Part shown: positions 7,581-15,372 of the stretch, piece after piece | Layout: the number at the start of each line of letters is the position of its first letter | Numbering within the stretch: the first letter of the stretch is position 1 | From: CANNDT01 sp945876205 | GTDB lineage: Bacteria > Acidobacteriota > Vicinamibacteria > Vicinamibacterales > UBA2999 | Direction: 5' to 3' | NCBI GenBank assembly: GCA_947503365.1 | Contig: CANNDT010000079.1 | Span: forward strand, 1 to 21,500 | Length of the DNA stretch: 21,500 bases | Notes under the pieces: model-generated | Told to the model about the DNA's origin: nothing | What the model saw: the letters and a program-made list of their open reading frames with translations, nothing else | Databases searched by the model: none | Position numbers and translations under genes: made by a program

Positions 7581-7598
7581 CCTGCTGACGCGCGCCGC

Positions 7599-7627
7599 AG
7601 CATACACCTGCGCCGTCTCACGTTCAA
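7599..7627 (-). promoter_or_regulatory. Candidate sigma70-like promoter for the DUF6152/paralog operon
   Basis: On the minus strand, TTGAAC (7627-7622) and TATGCT (7604-7599) are separated by exactly 17 nt, each matching consensus at four of six bases. Transcription would start near 7592, giving a leader of about 155 nt that includes the paired direct repeat. Confidence 0.42.
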
Positions 7628-7693
7628 GTCATCCCATCCACATTCCCCTCATCCTCGACGTGTCCGGTTCACCGAGAAGATGAGATCGTGTAC

Positions 7694-7729
7694 ACGAAAC
7701 AGCCGGGCGTTTCCGCCCGGCTGTTTCGT
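7694..7729 (-). terminator. Perfect 16-bp hairpin after TonB-dependent receptor
   Basis: Perfect inverted repeat: arms 7694-7709 and 7714-7729 around the loop TTTC, 33 nt past the receptor stop at 7762. The stem is GC-rich inside and A/T-rich at its base, but no U-run follows. It most likely marks the 3' end of the receptor transcript. Confidence 0.7.
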
Positions 7730-7761
7730 ATAGGGTGGTTCAGCGTATTCGGTGAGCGGTT

Positions 7762-10700
7762 CTAGAAGTCGTACTTCACGCCGAACTGCAGGATGCGCGG
7801 GTCGCCGGCCTGCGTGGTGATGCGCCCGAACGCCCCCGAGTTGAAGTTGGTGACCGGATTCCCCCAGTTGAACGTGTTGAACAGGTTGAACGTCTCGAGC
7901 CGCAGCTCCAGCCGCTGCGTCCCCACCTGGACGAGCCTCGAGACCGCCATGTCAACCTGCCAGAACGCCGGACCCGCCGCGAGGTTCCGTTTGGCATTGC
8001 CCAGGGTGCCCAGAGGCGCCAGCGCGAACGCGGCACGGTCGAAGTAGTTGTCGATCCGCTGACCAGGCTTCAGGTCGGAAACATCCTTGCCAGGACCATA
8101 GATGTCATCGCTGACCTGGTCGGGCCGCTGAACCGAGGAATGAGAACCGATGAGCGCGCGGTCGACGCCGCTCGTGATGTTGAGCCGGCTCCCCGATCGG
8201 GCGCTGAGGATGCCCGACACCCGCCAGTTCGACGCCAGCGCGCGCACGACCCCGTTGCCAACCTCCGGCGTCTGGTACCCGGCGTTGAGCGTCGCCAGAT
8301 GCTTACGGTCCTGATCGCAGTAGCCGGCGTCGAAATCCGGATCGCCCGGAATCGAATAGCCTGCGCTGGTCTGATTGAAGGTGTTCGCAGTGGCCGTGCC
8401 CACGCACTTCGACAGCGTGTAGTTGGCGTTGAGGCTCACGCCGGTCGTGGAGCGATGCCGCGCTGACAGCTTCAAGCCCTTGTATTTCTGCCAGCCGATG
8501 TCCGTGTTGAGGTCGAGCGCGCCGATCTGAGCCGACCTGATCGGATTCTCCAGCGACAGCACGCGCCGCTGATTCAAGTTCGCATTGGTCGAGCACACCG
8601 GGAAGGTCCGCGGTCCCGTGTCGGTATTCAGCGTGCAGGGGCCGAGGCCAAGGAACATCCCGGGGTTGATCGCCGACTGCGCCCAGAGCCGATCGGAGTA
8701 GCTGCCCAGATAGGCGGCCGACATGCCCCAGCTGGCGCCCAGCTGCTGCTCGATCATCACGTTCCACTGCTGCGACCGTGGGGAATTGATATCGGGATCC
8801 ATCGAGCCGAAAGCGCCAAACGGGATGTATGGCGCGTTCGGGCCGGCGACGATGGGGTGGGGATCGCCGCCGGGGAGATGGCCCCAGGGGTTGTCCATGC
8901 CGCCCGGTGGATCGGTAATGAGTGAGCGGTTGCCGAACGGCGGGGCTCCAGAGTTGATGTTGTGGTACTCGCCCGCCATGAAGTCGTACCCCATCGAGTA
9001 CGACGACCGCACGGCGAGGCGGCCATCCCCGTGGACGTCCCAGGCGATGCCCGCGCGCGGCGCGAGATTCAACCACTGGACGTTCAACCCCGTCTTCCCG
9101 TCCGGGAAGCCCACGTCTCCCGGATAGATGAGTCCCGCAGGCGCGTTGAGGAACACCTTGCTCCGGATGTTCTGGTCGAAGTTCTCCTTCCGCCAGAGCA
9201 CGACCGCGTCATTCTCGACGTATTGACCGAAATACGGTTCCCACCGCACGCCCGCATTGAGCGTCACCCGGTTCGACACGCGCCACGCATCCTGCACATA
9301 CGCGCCCAGGTACCAGTTGTGGATATCCAGGACGCTCGGGCCGCCGATCTCGAGCCTCGCGACGCGTCCCGTCAGGAAATCCGCAAGGGCGTGCCCGGTC
9401 AGGCTGCCGTCAATGGTCCAACTGCCGCCGGTGCGGGACGTGGACCGCGTGTCGAACTTCCAGTAGCGGGTGCTCGCGCCGAAGCCGAGCTGATGGCTTC
9501 CCCGTACCAGGGTCACGTCGTCGGAAAACCCGTAGAGCTTGTGCGTCGACCGCCGCTCCCCGCTCCCAACCAGGGCGAACATGCCGTTGACGTTGACCGG
9601 GAACTGGCTGCTCACGTCGGAGCCCTCTTCCGTGGGATAGGAGTACATTTTCACACCCATGTCGGCCGGGCTGGGAAGCCCCGGATTGTGGTAGCGGTGC
9701 GAATCCGTCGTGCTCGTGGTGAACCGAAACGCGTTGACGAGCCCCGCGCTCAGGACATAGGTCTGACCCAGCACCAGCGATCGGAGCATGTCCGCGGTGC
9801 CCTCATGGTCGCTCCCCGACTTGAGGATGTTGTCACCCGGACCCTCCCACGATGCGGGGAGGTCGTTCTTGTAAACCATGTACCGGCCAAAGACCAACTG
9901 ATTGCTGGTCGCCTGGAAGTCGATCCGCGTGATTGGTTCATGAATGTCCCGGCCTTGCGGGGCCGACCACTGGACCTGGCCACAAGGATCCGTCGTCGGG
10001 GGCAGGAGCGCCGCGACCTTCCTCGCCGCCGGGCTCAAGCGGGCCGGATCGATGCGGTTGCCGACGAAGGGGGCGCCGAGGGTGATCTGCCGCCCGGCGT
10101 TGCACGCCGGCGACGCGAGCGTCGTGAAGTCGCCCGCGAGCATCTGCGCCGTCGGCACGTACGAAATGTTGCTGGTCGGCACCTGGCGCAGGATGGTGCC
10201 CTGGTAGCCGGCAAAAAAGAACAGCCTATCGCGGACGATGGGGCCGCCAATCGTGCCGCCGAACTGGTTGCGCCGGAGGCCGTCGTCCTTCTGCTTGCCA
10301 TCGGGTCCAATCGCAGCAAAATGTTCCGGCGCGTTGAACCGCCGATCGCGCAGGAACTCGAAGCCGCCCCCGTGGAACACATTGGTCCCCGATCTGGTCA
10401 CGGCGTTTACCGACGCGCCCGACTTCACGCCGTTGTCGGCGGAGAGGCCGCTGGTCGCTACCTGGAACTCCTGGAGCGCATCGGGGAACGGCATCGGCAG
10501 CCCGGCGTTGGTCTGCGGGTTGTTGTGCTCCGCCCCGTCCAGCGTGTAGGCCACGCCGCCCGGCAGACCGCCGGCGACCGATATGTACACGCCGCCCGGC
10601 ACGCCACGTTCCGTCGCGCCCGTCTGCACGGCGGCGCCGGCGAGCACGATCAGGTCGGTGACCTGGCGTCCCTGCAGCGGGAGTTCGAGAATGTTCTCGT

Positions 10701-11118
10701 TGGAGACGACCGAGCTGATGCCGGCGCTGCGGACGTCGACGAGCGGCGCCGCGGCGTCGACGGTGACCGACTCCTCCAGCGAGCCAATGGCGAGCGCCGC
10801 GTTGACGGTCGGCGATCCGCCGACCTGAAGGACGATGCCCGTCTGCACGTAAGTCTTGAATCCCTGGAGCGCAACCTCGAGCCGGTATGGGCCGGTCGGA
10901 AGGTTCGTCAGCAGGTAGCCTCCCGTGTCATCGGTCACGGCCGAGCGAACCAGGCCCGTGTCGGTCTGCGTCACGGTGACGGTCACGCCGGGCAGCACGG
11001 CGCCGCTTTCATCGCGAACCGTACCGCTCAACTGGGCTGTGGCCTGCGCCCAGGCGGCGCCGGCAGTCAGCAGAAGGAACAACGCGCCGCAGAAAAACCG
11101 GACTAGACATCTCTTCAT
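7762..11118 (-). CDS. TonB-dependent receptor, Oar-like, with carboxypeptidase-regulatory domain
   Basis: A 1118-aa outer-membrane receptor. An in-frame GTG at 11127 overlaps the ribosome site; the ATG at 11118, 8 nt after GAGGAG, is the better start. Domains in order are a signal peptide (about 1-25, ending AWAQ); a carboxypeptidase-regulatory Ig-like domain (about 26-115: LSGTVRDESGAVLPGVTV, DDTGGYLLTNLPTGPY, LEVALQGFKT); a plug (ILELPLQGRQVTDLIVLAG, then YTLDGAEHNNP and VNAVTRSGTN); then a long beta-barrel ending in KYDF with the terminal Phe typical of outer-membrane proteins. No SusD partner is present. It is monocistronic, with a hairpin on each side. Its C-terminus matches the partial receptor at 21372-21500. 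The ligand is unknown. Confidence 0.93.
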   Translation of the reverse strand: MKRCLVRFFCGALFLLLTAGAAWAQATAQLSGTVRDESGAVLPGVTVTVTQTDTGLVRSAVTDDTGGYLLTNLPTGPYRLEVALQGFKTYVQTGIVLQVGGSPTVNAALAIGSLEESVTVDAAAPLVDVRSAGISSVVSNENILELPLQGRQVTDLIVLAGAAVQTGATERGVPGGVYISVAGGLPGGVAYTLDGAEHNNPQTNAGLPMPFPDALQEFQVATSGLSADNGVKSGASVNAVTRSGTNVFHGGGFEFLRDRRFNAPEHFAAIGPDGKQKDDGLRRNQFGGTIGGPIVRDRLFFFAGYQGTILRQVPTSNISYVPTAQMLAGDFTTLASPACNAGRQITLGAPFVGNRIDPARLSPAARKVAALLPPTTDPCGQVQWSAPQGRDIHEPITRIDFQATSNQLVFGRYMVYKNDLPASWEGPGDNILKSGSDHEGTADMLRSLVLGQTYVLSAGLVNAFRFTTSTTDSHRYHNPGLPSPADMGVKMYSYPTEEGSDVSSQFPVNVNGMFALVGSGERRSTHKLYGFSDDVTLVRGSHQLGFGASTRYWKFDTRSTSRTGGSWTIDGSLTGHALADFLTGRVARLEIGGPSVLDIHNWYLGAYVQDAWRVSNRVTLNAGVRWEPYFGQYVENDAVVLWRKENFDQNIRSKVFLNAPAGLIYPGDVGFPDGKTGLNVQWLNLAPRAGIAWDVHGDGRLAVRSSYSMGYDFMAGEYHNINSGAPPFGNRSLITDPPGGMDNPWGHLPGGDPHPIVAGPNAPYIPFGAFGSMDPDINSPRSQQWNVMIEQQLGASWGMSAAYLGSYSDRLWAQSAINPGMFLGLGPCTLNTDTGPRTFPVCSTNANLNQRRVLSLENPIRSAQIGALDLNTDIGWQKYKGLKLSARHRSTTGVSLNANYTLSKCVGTATANTFNQTSAGYSIPGDPDFDAGYCDQDRKHLATLNAGYQTPEVGNGVVRALASNWRVSGILSARSGSRLNITSGVDRALIGSHSSVQRPDQVSDDIYGPGKDVSDLKPGQRIDNYFDRAAFALAPLGTLGNAKRNLAAGPAFWQVDMAVSRLVQVGTQRLELRLETFNLFNTFNWGNPVTNFNSGAFGRITTQAGDPRILQFGVKYDF

Positions 11119-11258
11119 GCTGTGCACTCCTCGGGTCCCTTGGAAGGCATACCGTTACTTCACGGAGCGTCGGCTGCGGCGCATCCAGACGCGGACTGGC
11201 AGAACTGGGATTAGCCGAACGACGCGATCCCGGAGGGTTTCCGCCGTTTCGGAAGGCC

Positions 11259-11288
11259 CTTATATACCAGTTGTCGCCTCACGTGCAA
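11259..11288 (-). promoter_or_regulatory. Candidate sigma70-like promoter for the TonB-dependent receptor
   Basis: On the minus strand, TTGCAC (11288-11283) precedes TATATA (11266-11261) by 16 nt, or TATAAG (11264-11259) by 18 nt, about 140 nt upstream of the receptor start. The AT-rich box stands out in an otherwise GC-rich gap (11119-11348). Confidence 0.45.
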
Positions 11289-11348
11289 GGCTGGAGTCCC
11301 CGCCTTGGTCTTGGCCTGTCAGTCTAATCTCCAGCCCGTGGGCGACAA

Positions 11349-11380
11349 AAAAAGGGCGGACCGTGAGGCCCGCCCTTTTT
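11349..11380 (-). terminator. Rho-independent terminator after the Ig-tailed cytochrome
   Basis: An 11-bp stem (AAAAAGGGCGG / CCGCCCTTTTT) closes a 10-nt loop, 30 nt past the cytochrome stop. On the minus strand it runs into seven consecutive T. The opposite strand also ends in T residues, so it may work both ways. Confidence 0.88.
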
Positions 11381-11410
11381 GCGAAATCGAGAATGCTTGG
11401 AAGAACAACG

Positions 11411-12478
11411 TCAATCGCCAGCGCCCCGTCCACCCGGGCGCGGCAGCGCGAAGTCGACGTCGGCGTCCGACTTGGCCGACGGCTTTTCCCACGCCACGGT
11501 GCCGCGCGGCACGGCGTTGCCGGTCGCGGTGCCCGCGAGCGTGAGCGTGAACTTCTGGCGATCACGCGGCGCAAACTTAGCGACCTTCCAGGTGGCCACG
11601 TCGTCGTTGCCCTGCTTCTTGACGCCTGCGTACCCGGTGCCGCCGCCGGAGACGACCTTGGTGCCGGGCGGGACGACCACCGAGATGGTCACACCTTCCG
11701 CGGTCAGGCCCTTGTTCGGCACTGCGCCGTTGGCGACGTCCACCGTGTAGGTGGTGCTGGCCGCCTCGGCAGGTGCGGCAGTGATACGCGCCGAGATCGG
11801 GACGAGGATGCCCAGGTCGACAATCCAATTGTAGATGTCGCGCAGCATCGGCTCGGTCACGCGCTTCGGGTCGTAATTGCCCATGCGGACGCGCCCAGGC
11901 GCAGGCGTCGAGGACGGCGCGGTCTCGCGGTCGAGCATCTTCCACTGCTCCGCCATGGCGACGTCATGGTTGTACACCTGGTGCTTGAACCACTCGAAGT
12001 CACCGTTGACCTCGCCGGCGCCGTGGCGCGGCGTGGTCAGCGTGGTGCCGTGGCACATCACGCAGCCGATGACGTTCATCGCCAGCTCCTGGCCCTTCGG
12101 CGCATTCAGCACCATCTCGAAGCGCCACTTGCCGATCTCTTTGGTCTCCGGCAGGCTGTTCCAGTACGCCACCATGTCGATGATTTCCTTGTCCGTCACC
12201 TGCGACGGGACAAACGCGGGCATCTTCCAGTAGGGCTTGCGAATCGCCTTCACCGCCTGCGCGACCGTGATCCCCTTGCCGGCGAGGTCGGGACCCCACC
12301 CTCCCACCGCGCCTGCGCCGTGGCAATTCGAACAGGACGTGTTGCCAAAGGCATAGACCTTCCTGCCGTTTTCAATATCGGGCGCGTTTGGGTTTGGCGC
12401 GGGAGTCTGAGCGGCACCGGTGCCGCCCTGGGCGACGAGAACGAAAACCACAAAAGCGGCCGCGAAGAGTGTGCGCAT
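11411..12478 (-). CDS. Diheme c-type cytochrome with C-terminal DUF11/Ig-like domain
   Basis: A 355-aa exported protein. The ATG at 12478, with GAGG 9 nt upstream, is preferred over an in-frame TTG at 12493. The signal peptide covers about 1-23. Haem sites are CSNCH at 49-53, with a probable Met ligand in KPYWKMPAF (M86), and CVMCH at 139-143. The first domain has the class I cytochrome C-terminal helix (ITDKEIIDMVAYW-like, about 95-106). From about residue 240 a beta-rich segment (YTVDVANG, GVTISVVVPPGTKV, FTLTLAG) resembles the DUF11/Ig-like repeats of surface proteins; this assignment is by pattern. The C-terminus is rich in Gly, Arg and Pro. It follows a reaction-centre-type cytochrome gene but is separated from it by a hairpin, and it is closed by a strong terminator. 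Confidence 0.87.
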   Translation of the reverse strand: MRTLFAAAFVVFVLVAQGGTGAAQTPAPNPNAPDIENGRKVYAFGNTSCSNCHGAGAVGGWGPDLAGKGITVAQAVKAIRKPYWKMPAFVPSQVTDKEIIDMVAYWNSLPETKEIGKWRFEMVLNAPKGQELAMNVIGCVMCHGTTLTTPRHGAGEVNGDFEWFKHQVYNHDVAMAEQWKMLDRETAPSSTPAPGRVRMGNYDPKRVTEPMLRDIYNWIVDLGILVPISARITAAPAEAASTTYTVDVANGAVPNKGLTAEGVTISVVVPPGTKVVSGGGTGYAGVKKQGNDDVATWKVAKFAPRDRQKFTLTLAGTATGNAVPRGTVAWEKPSAKSDADVDFALPRPGGRGAGD

Positions 12479-12511
12479 GTCCAGTTGCCTCAACTCGGTT
12501 AACTGTGTATT

Positions 12512-12533
12512 CCCCGGGGGACCGCCCCCGAGG
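12512..12533. repeat. GC-rich leader hairpin upstream of the Ig-tailed cytochrome
   Basis: Arms CCCCGGGGG and CCCCCGAGG (8 of 9 pairs) around a 4-nt loop, 34 nt before the cytochrome start. It lies in the leader if transcription starts in the 12534-12570 stretch, where I see no convincing promoter. Confidence 0.4.
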
Positions 12534-12570
12534 CAGCCATACTTTATTCCAAAACGCGGTCGCGGCCTAA

Positions 12571-12613
12571 CCGGGTCCGCGCCTCCGCCAACAAGGCTTC
12601 GGCGCGGAACCGG
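12571..12613 (-). terminator. Hairpin just after the reaction-centre-type cytochrome
   Basis: A 13-nt stem with one mismatch (12571-12583 with 12601-12613) begins 3 nt past the stop of the upstream cytochrome gene. The loop is 17 nt, and a short T4 run follows about 15 nt later on the minus strand. It is a terminator or partial attenuator between the two cytochrome genes. Confidence 0.55.
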
Positions 12614-12615
12614 GC

Positions 12616-13788
12616 CTATTTCTTGGCGCCTGGGGCCGGCATGGCGAACAGGGCCGCGTTAATCGCCACGTTCGGCTGAATGTCGCTCAGCTCCACGTCC
12701 ATCCGCATGTACGTCTGGCTGACCCTGCGGTGGAACGGGATCTTGACGCCCGCCACGTCGCGGAAATCCGAGTAGTCAATCTGCGTCGGCACCATGCCGA
12801 CAGGGGTGGGGGTCCAGCGCACCAGCCGCACGAGCAGGCCCGACGGCGCGAAGTACAGGTTCAACACGGGTTGCCCGCTTTCGCTCGCCTGCAGGACGAA
12901 ATCTTCCTCGTCGTTGAGCACGGCGCGTCCCACGCGCCACTCGGCGTACGCCTGCGGGATCCCGGTGGGAAACGCGACCAGCGCCTCGAGCCGCGCGCGG
13001 TCGAGATTTCCCGAGGTCAGCACGACGCGGGGCACCGGCGTGTCCGGTCCCGCCATCCATCCCGTGCGGCCGTCGAAGGTGCGCACGCTGTTGCCCTCGT
13101 CCATGTGCACGACGGTCGTGTACTGGTTGGGCGCCTTCGCGTAGATCTCGACGGGCACCTTCTTCATCGTGTCGAACCCTTCGTAGGTGCCCTTGCCCGT
13201 GTAGCTCGTGAGCCGCGCGATGCGATCGGCGCCGCCGACCGCGGTGATGTACTTGTTGAGGATGTCCCTGGCGACCAGCTTCGGATCGGCCGTGAAGTCC
13301 CTGACGTTCGGGTCCTCCACCGGCGTCGCGTACTGCAGCGCGAGATTCGGATCGCTGCGCGGGCTCTGGTTGCCGCCGTGACAGGTGAAGCAGGTGACGC
13401 GCGGCTCGCCCTTGAAGAAATTCTTGTTGATCACGTTCATCATCGCGATCATCTGGCGCGTCCGCGTCATCCGCGCGGTCTGCACCGCAAAGCCGACGCG
13501 GTCGAGCGCAGACTGCGGCGCGTGACAGTACGTGCAGTCGTTGCCCATCGCGTTGGCGAACATCCCCATCGCGTCGAGGAACGTGTCGACCGGGATGCCC
13601 TTGAGCGTCTGGATGTTCTGGAACGCCTGTTCGCTCATGATTGGCGCATCGCCGGCCGGCGCCGGGGCCGCCTGCCCCGCCTGCGCCAAGGCTTCGGCGC
13701 GCAAGCCCGCCACGCGCACCGCGCCAACCAGGCACACCACGGCCACCATCGTGGCACCAAGAAATGTTCGCCTCGATCCGAGCTTCAT
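12616..13788 (-). CDS. Diheme cytochrome, reaction-centre cytochrome c-like, fused to LolA-like domain (second copy)
   Basis: A 390-aa exported protein. The ATG at 13788 is chosen over an in-frame GTG at 13809, which has no ribosome site; upstream of the ATG only a weak AAGAAGAG is seen. The N-terminus (GSRRTFLGA, then a hydrophobic run to AEALA) looks like a twin-arginine signal. The cytochrome part carries QAFQNIQTLKGIP, FLDAMGMFANAMG, CTYCH at 85-89, MIAMMNVINK and CFTCH at 133-137, as in PF02276. The second domain (ILNKYITAVGG, LTSYTGKGTYEGF, FDGRTGW) matches that of the paralog at 3561-4733, also 390 aa. It sits between a terminator upstream and a hairpin downstream, so it is probably transcribed mostly alone. 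Confidence 0.87.
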   Translation of the reverse strand: MKLGSRRTFLGATMVAVVCLVGAVRVAGLRAEALAQAGQAAPAPAGDAPIMSEQAFQNIQTLKGIPVDTFLDAMGMFANAMGNDCTYCHAPQSALDRVGFAVQTARMTRTRQMIAMMNVINKNFFKGEPRVTCFTCHGGNQSPRSDPNLALQYATPVEDPNVRDFTADPKLVARDILNKYITAVGGADRIARLTSYTGKGTYEGFDTMKKVPVEIYAKAPNQYTTVVHMDEGNSVRTFDGRTGWMAGPDTPVPRVVLTSGNLDRARLEALVAFPTGIPQAYAEWRVGRAVLNDEEDFVLQASESGQPVLNLYFAPSGLLVRLVRWTPTPVGMVPTQIDYSDFRDVAGVKIPFHRRVSQTYMRMDVELSDIQPNVAINAALFAMPAPGAKK

Positions 13789-13859
13789 GTTGTCTCTTCT
13801 TAACGACACTCGTGGAGCCGACCTTCTCAGGTCCGCCTGATGTGCCTAGAAATGAAAAG

Positions 13860-13904
13860 AACCAGGAACTCGGAACCCGGAATCGGGTTTCCAAGTTCCT
13901 GGTT
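13860..13904 (-). terminator. 20-bp hairpin with T-rich tail after paralog gene
   Basis: Arms 13860-13879 and 13884-13904 pair almost fully (one wobble, one bulged A) around the loop GAAT, 7 nt past the stop at 13912. On the minus strand it is followed by TCTTTTCATTTC, so it is a good terminator. The stem is built of repeated GGAAC-type units. Confidence 0.8.
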
Positions 13905-13911
13905 CCAGGTT

Positions 13912-14754
13912 CTACTTATTGAACGGATTTTCGTGCCCGCCAGCCACGCCGTACTGGTTGTTCTCCTGGCAGATGTTCTCCATGATCTCATCGCCGGGAG
14001 CTGCCAGCCTCGCCGGGAACGTCACCGTGAATGGCTTGGAGAAGGCGCCCGGATCATCGATCGTGACCGTGTTGATCAGGGTACCCATGTTCGTCCGCTT
14101 CCACCGCTCGATGGTGTGGAGCTGCTCGGTGTGCGGCGTCCCCTGCCGATCGAACCAGAACTTGTCGTTGAAGCCGACCGTGTCGATCACCAGCGTGTCG
14201 CCGCCCTCGAACCAGCCGATCGAGTGGCCGAACCAGGTCGGATCGAGCTCGGCCGGATGCTTGCGGCCGTCCATGAAGACCTGCCGGTAGCTGTGGATGT
14301 TCCCCTCGTGGAGGATGAACAGGTGCGTCGGCTTCTTGTCCGTGTAGTTCTGCACGAAGCGGAATGGATACGGGACGCTGCGCGGCACGCCCATCGGCAT
14401 GCACCACAGGTGCGGATCGTCGGTCTCGTGCAGCTTCCGGTACTCCATCAGCTTGACCGACGCGGGGAGCAGCGGCAGCGTCTCACCCTTCGGCAGCCCG
14501 GCGGCGATGTCGTTGACCGGGCCGCCGCCATTCCAGAGACCGTTCAGGTCGACGGTACCGTCGGGGTTGTGCGGCGTCGGCCGCGTATCGACCGGCGGAC
14601 GCTTGACCTCCTGGCCGAGCGCATTGACGGGACCGAGCGGCGGTTGCGCGCCACGGCCTCCGCGGCCCTGGCCCCCGGCCGGCGCCGCGGGCGCCTGTGC
14701 CATGAGCGGAACGACGATCCCGACGACCCCAACGAGCACGAACAGCTTACGCAC
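13912..14754 (-). CDS. Secreted protein of the amplified paralog family, ENNQYG subgroup
   Basis: A 280-aa exported protein. GTG at 14754, with GGAGG and a 4-nt spacer, fixes the start; the signal peptide covers about 1-20. A Gly/Arg/Pro-rich linker follows. The family core in order is VDLNGLWNGG, WCMPMGVPR with the first conserved Cys, HEGNIHSYRQVFMDGRKHP, GHSIGWFEGGDTLVIDTVGF, PHTEQLHTIERW, TIDDPGAFSKPF, and ICQENNQYG with the second conserved Cys. It ends AGGHENPFNK. It starts 13 nt after the stop of the DUF6152 gene at 14768-15175, and the two form one of two tandem pairs in this window. The core motif is more intact than in the genes at 5246-6999. No function is known to me. Confidence 0.87.
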   Translation of the reverse strand: MRKLFVLVGVVGIVVPLMAQAPAAPAGGQGRGGRGAQPPLGPVNALGQEVKRPPVDTRPTPHNPDGTVDLNGLWNGGGPVNDIAAGLPKGETLPLLPASVKLMEYRKLHETDDPHLWCMPMGVPRSVPYPFRFVQNYTDKKPTHLFILHEGNIHSYRQVFMDGRKHPAELDPTWFGHSIGWFEGGDTLVIDTVGFNDKFWFDRQGTPHTEQLHTIERWKRTNMGTLINTVTIDDPGAFSKPFTVTFPARLAAPGDEIMENICQENNQYGVAGGHENPFNK

Positions 14755-14767
14755 GTATCCTCCGACC

Positions 14768-15175
14768 TTATTGATTGCCAGCCGGCCCGTTATCGTCGGC
14801 CGCTCCACCGAAGAGCGATCGGCCGTCGGCCGTGACGACGGAGCGCGCGTTGCCGCGATTGGGCGCGACCTTCGCCGCATATCCCTGCACCGTCAGCGTG
14901 TCCCCCACCTTCAATGTGCGGCTCGTCCACCCGTTGCGCGCGAGGGCGCTCGGGCTGGCCAGCTCCATGTTCCAGGTGTTGGTCTTGCCGTCCTCGACCA
15001 CGTCGAGATAGAAGCGCACATGCGGGTTGGTCCACTCGACTTTCGAGACCGTGCCCTTGAAGTTAAACGTCTTGGCTCCGTCGTACTCGGTTGAGAAAGA
15101 GTGGTGGGCGAGGAGCCCGACCCCTGAACAGAGCAGGCTGAACATGGCCACGAGGACCCCGAACTTCGTTTTCAT
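14768..15175 (-). CDS. DUF6152 family periplasmic protein
   Basis: A 135-aa exported protein. The ATG at 15175 has GGAGGT 7 nt upstream, excluding the longer reading frame. The signal peptide ends GLLA; the mature chain would begin HHSFSTEYD (H24-H25). GTVSKVEWTNPH carries H52. Further family marks are WNMEL, NGW, KVGDTLTVQGYAAK and a VTADG segment near the C-terminus. It closely resembles the protein at 16196-16582, sharing an identical GTVSKVEWTNPH stretch, so the pair with its downstream partner looks duplicated. It is coupled to the downstream paralog gene by a 13-nt gap. Confidence 0.9.
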   Translation of the reverse strand: MKTKFGVLVAMFSLLCSGVGLLAHHSFSTEYDGAKTFNFKGTVSKVEWTNPHVRFYLDVVEDGKTNTWNMELASPSALARNGWTSRTLKVGDTLTVQGYAAKVAPNRGNARSVVTADGRSLFGGAADDNGPAGNQ

Positions 15176-15240
15176 TCCACTAACCTCCGACTTGTTTGGC
15201 CTGGCGTCCCGACTACGCACACGTCCACCCGAGGCAATGT

Positions 15241-15265
15241 CTTGGACGGATTATTGTCGTCCAAG
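15241..15265. repeat. Small hairpin CTTGGACG / CGTCCAAG
   Basis: A perfect 8-bp stem with a 9-nt AT-rich loop in the gap between two paralog pairs. No T-run follows on either strand, so it is a weak terminator candidate for the upstream pair or a processing site. Confidence 0.4.
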
Positions 15266-15295
15266 AAGCCAGGCATTTCAACTGACCTAAGCAGG

Positions 15296-15370
15296 CTATT
15301 TTTCCGGGACGGAGCCCCCCGCTGGCGTGCCGCGCGGCACACCCATCGGCATGCAGACGTAATGCGGGTG
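15296..15370 (-). pseudogene. Remnant of a seventh secreted-paralog gene
   Basis: Directly after the stop of the gene at 15373, in another frame, the minus strand encodes HPHYVCMPMGVPRGTP and a further eight residues before a stop. The core CMPMGVPR is the family's first-Cys motif, found near residue 120 in intact members. At nucleotide level 23 of 24 bases match the same motif in the gene at 13912-14754. No start, signal peptide or core follows, so this is an isolated fragment left by deletion or unequal exchange. Confidence 0.72.
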
Positions 15371-15372
15371 GC

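Noticed and set aside
7694..7729. The 16-bp perfect inverted repeat as an insertion-sequence end or attachment site
   Set aside because: No transposase or target duplication is near, and its position just after a stop codon fits a transcript-end hairpin better.
8962..11106. A 714-codon open frame on the plus strand, antisense to the TonB receptor
   Set aside because: It mirrors codon-position GC bias of the receptor gene, is highly Arg-rich and low in recognisable motifs, has no ribosome site, and the minus strand holds a complete receptor with clear domains.
10925..12502. A 525-codon plus-strand frame spanning the receptor start and the Ig-tailed cytochrome
   Set aside because: It crosses a strong terminator and two real genes, and its product shows no domain; a shadow of high GC content.
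12776..13894. A 372-codon minus-strand frame overlapping the second reaction-centre-type cytochrome
   Set aside because: The overlapping frame with two haem motifs, signal peptide and paralog is clearly the real gene; this one is His/Arg/Gly-rich without motifs.
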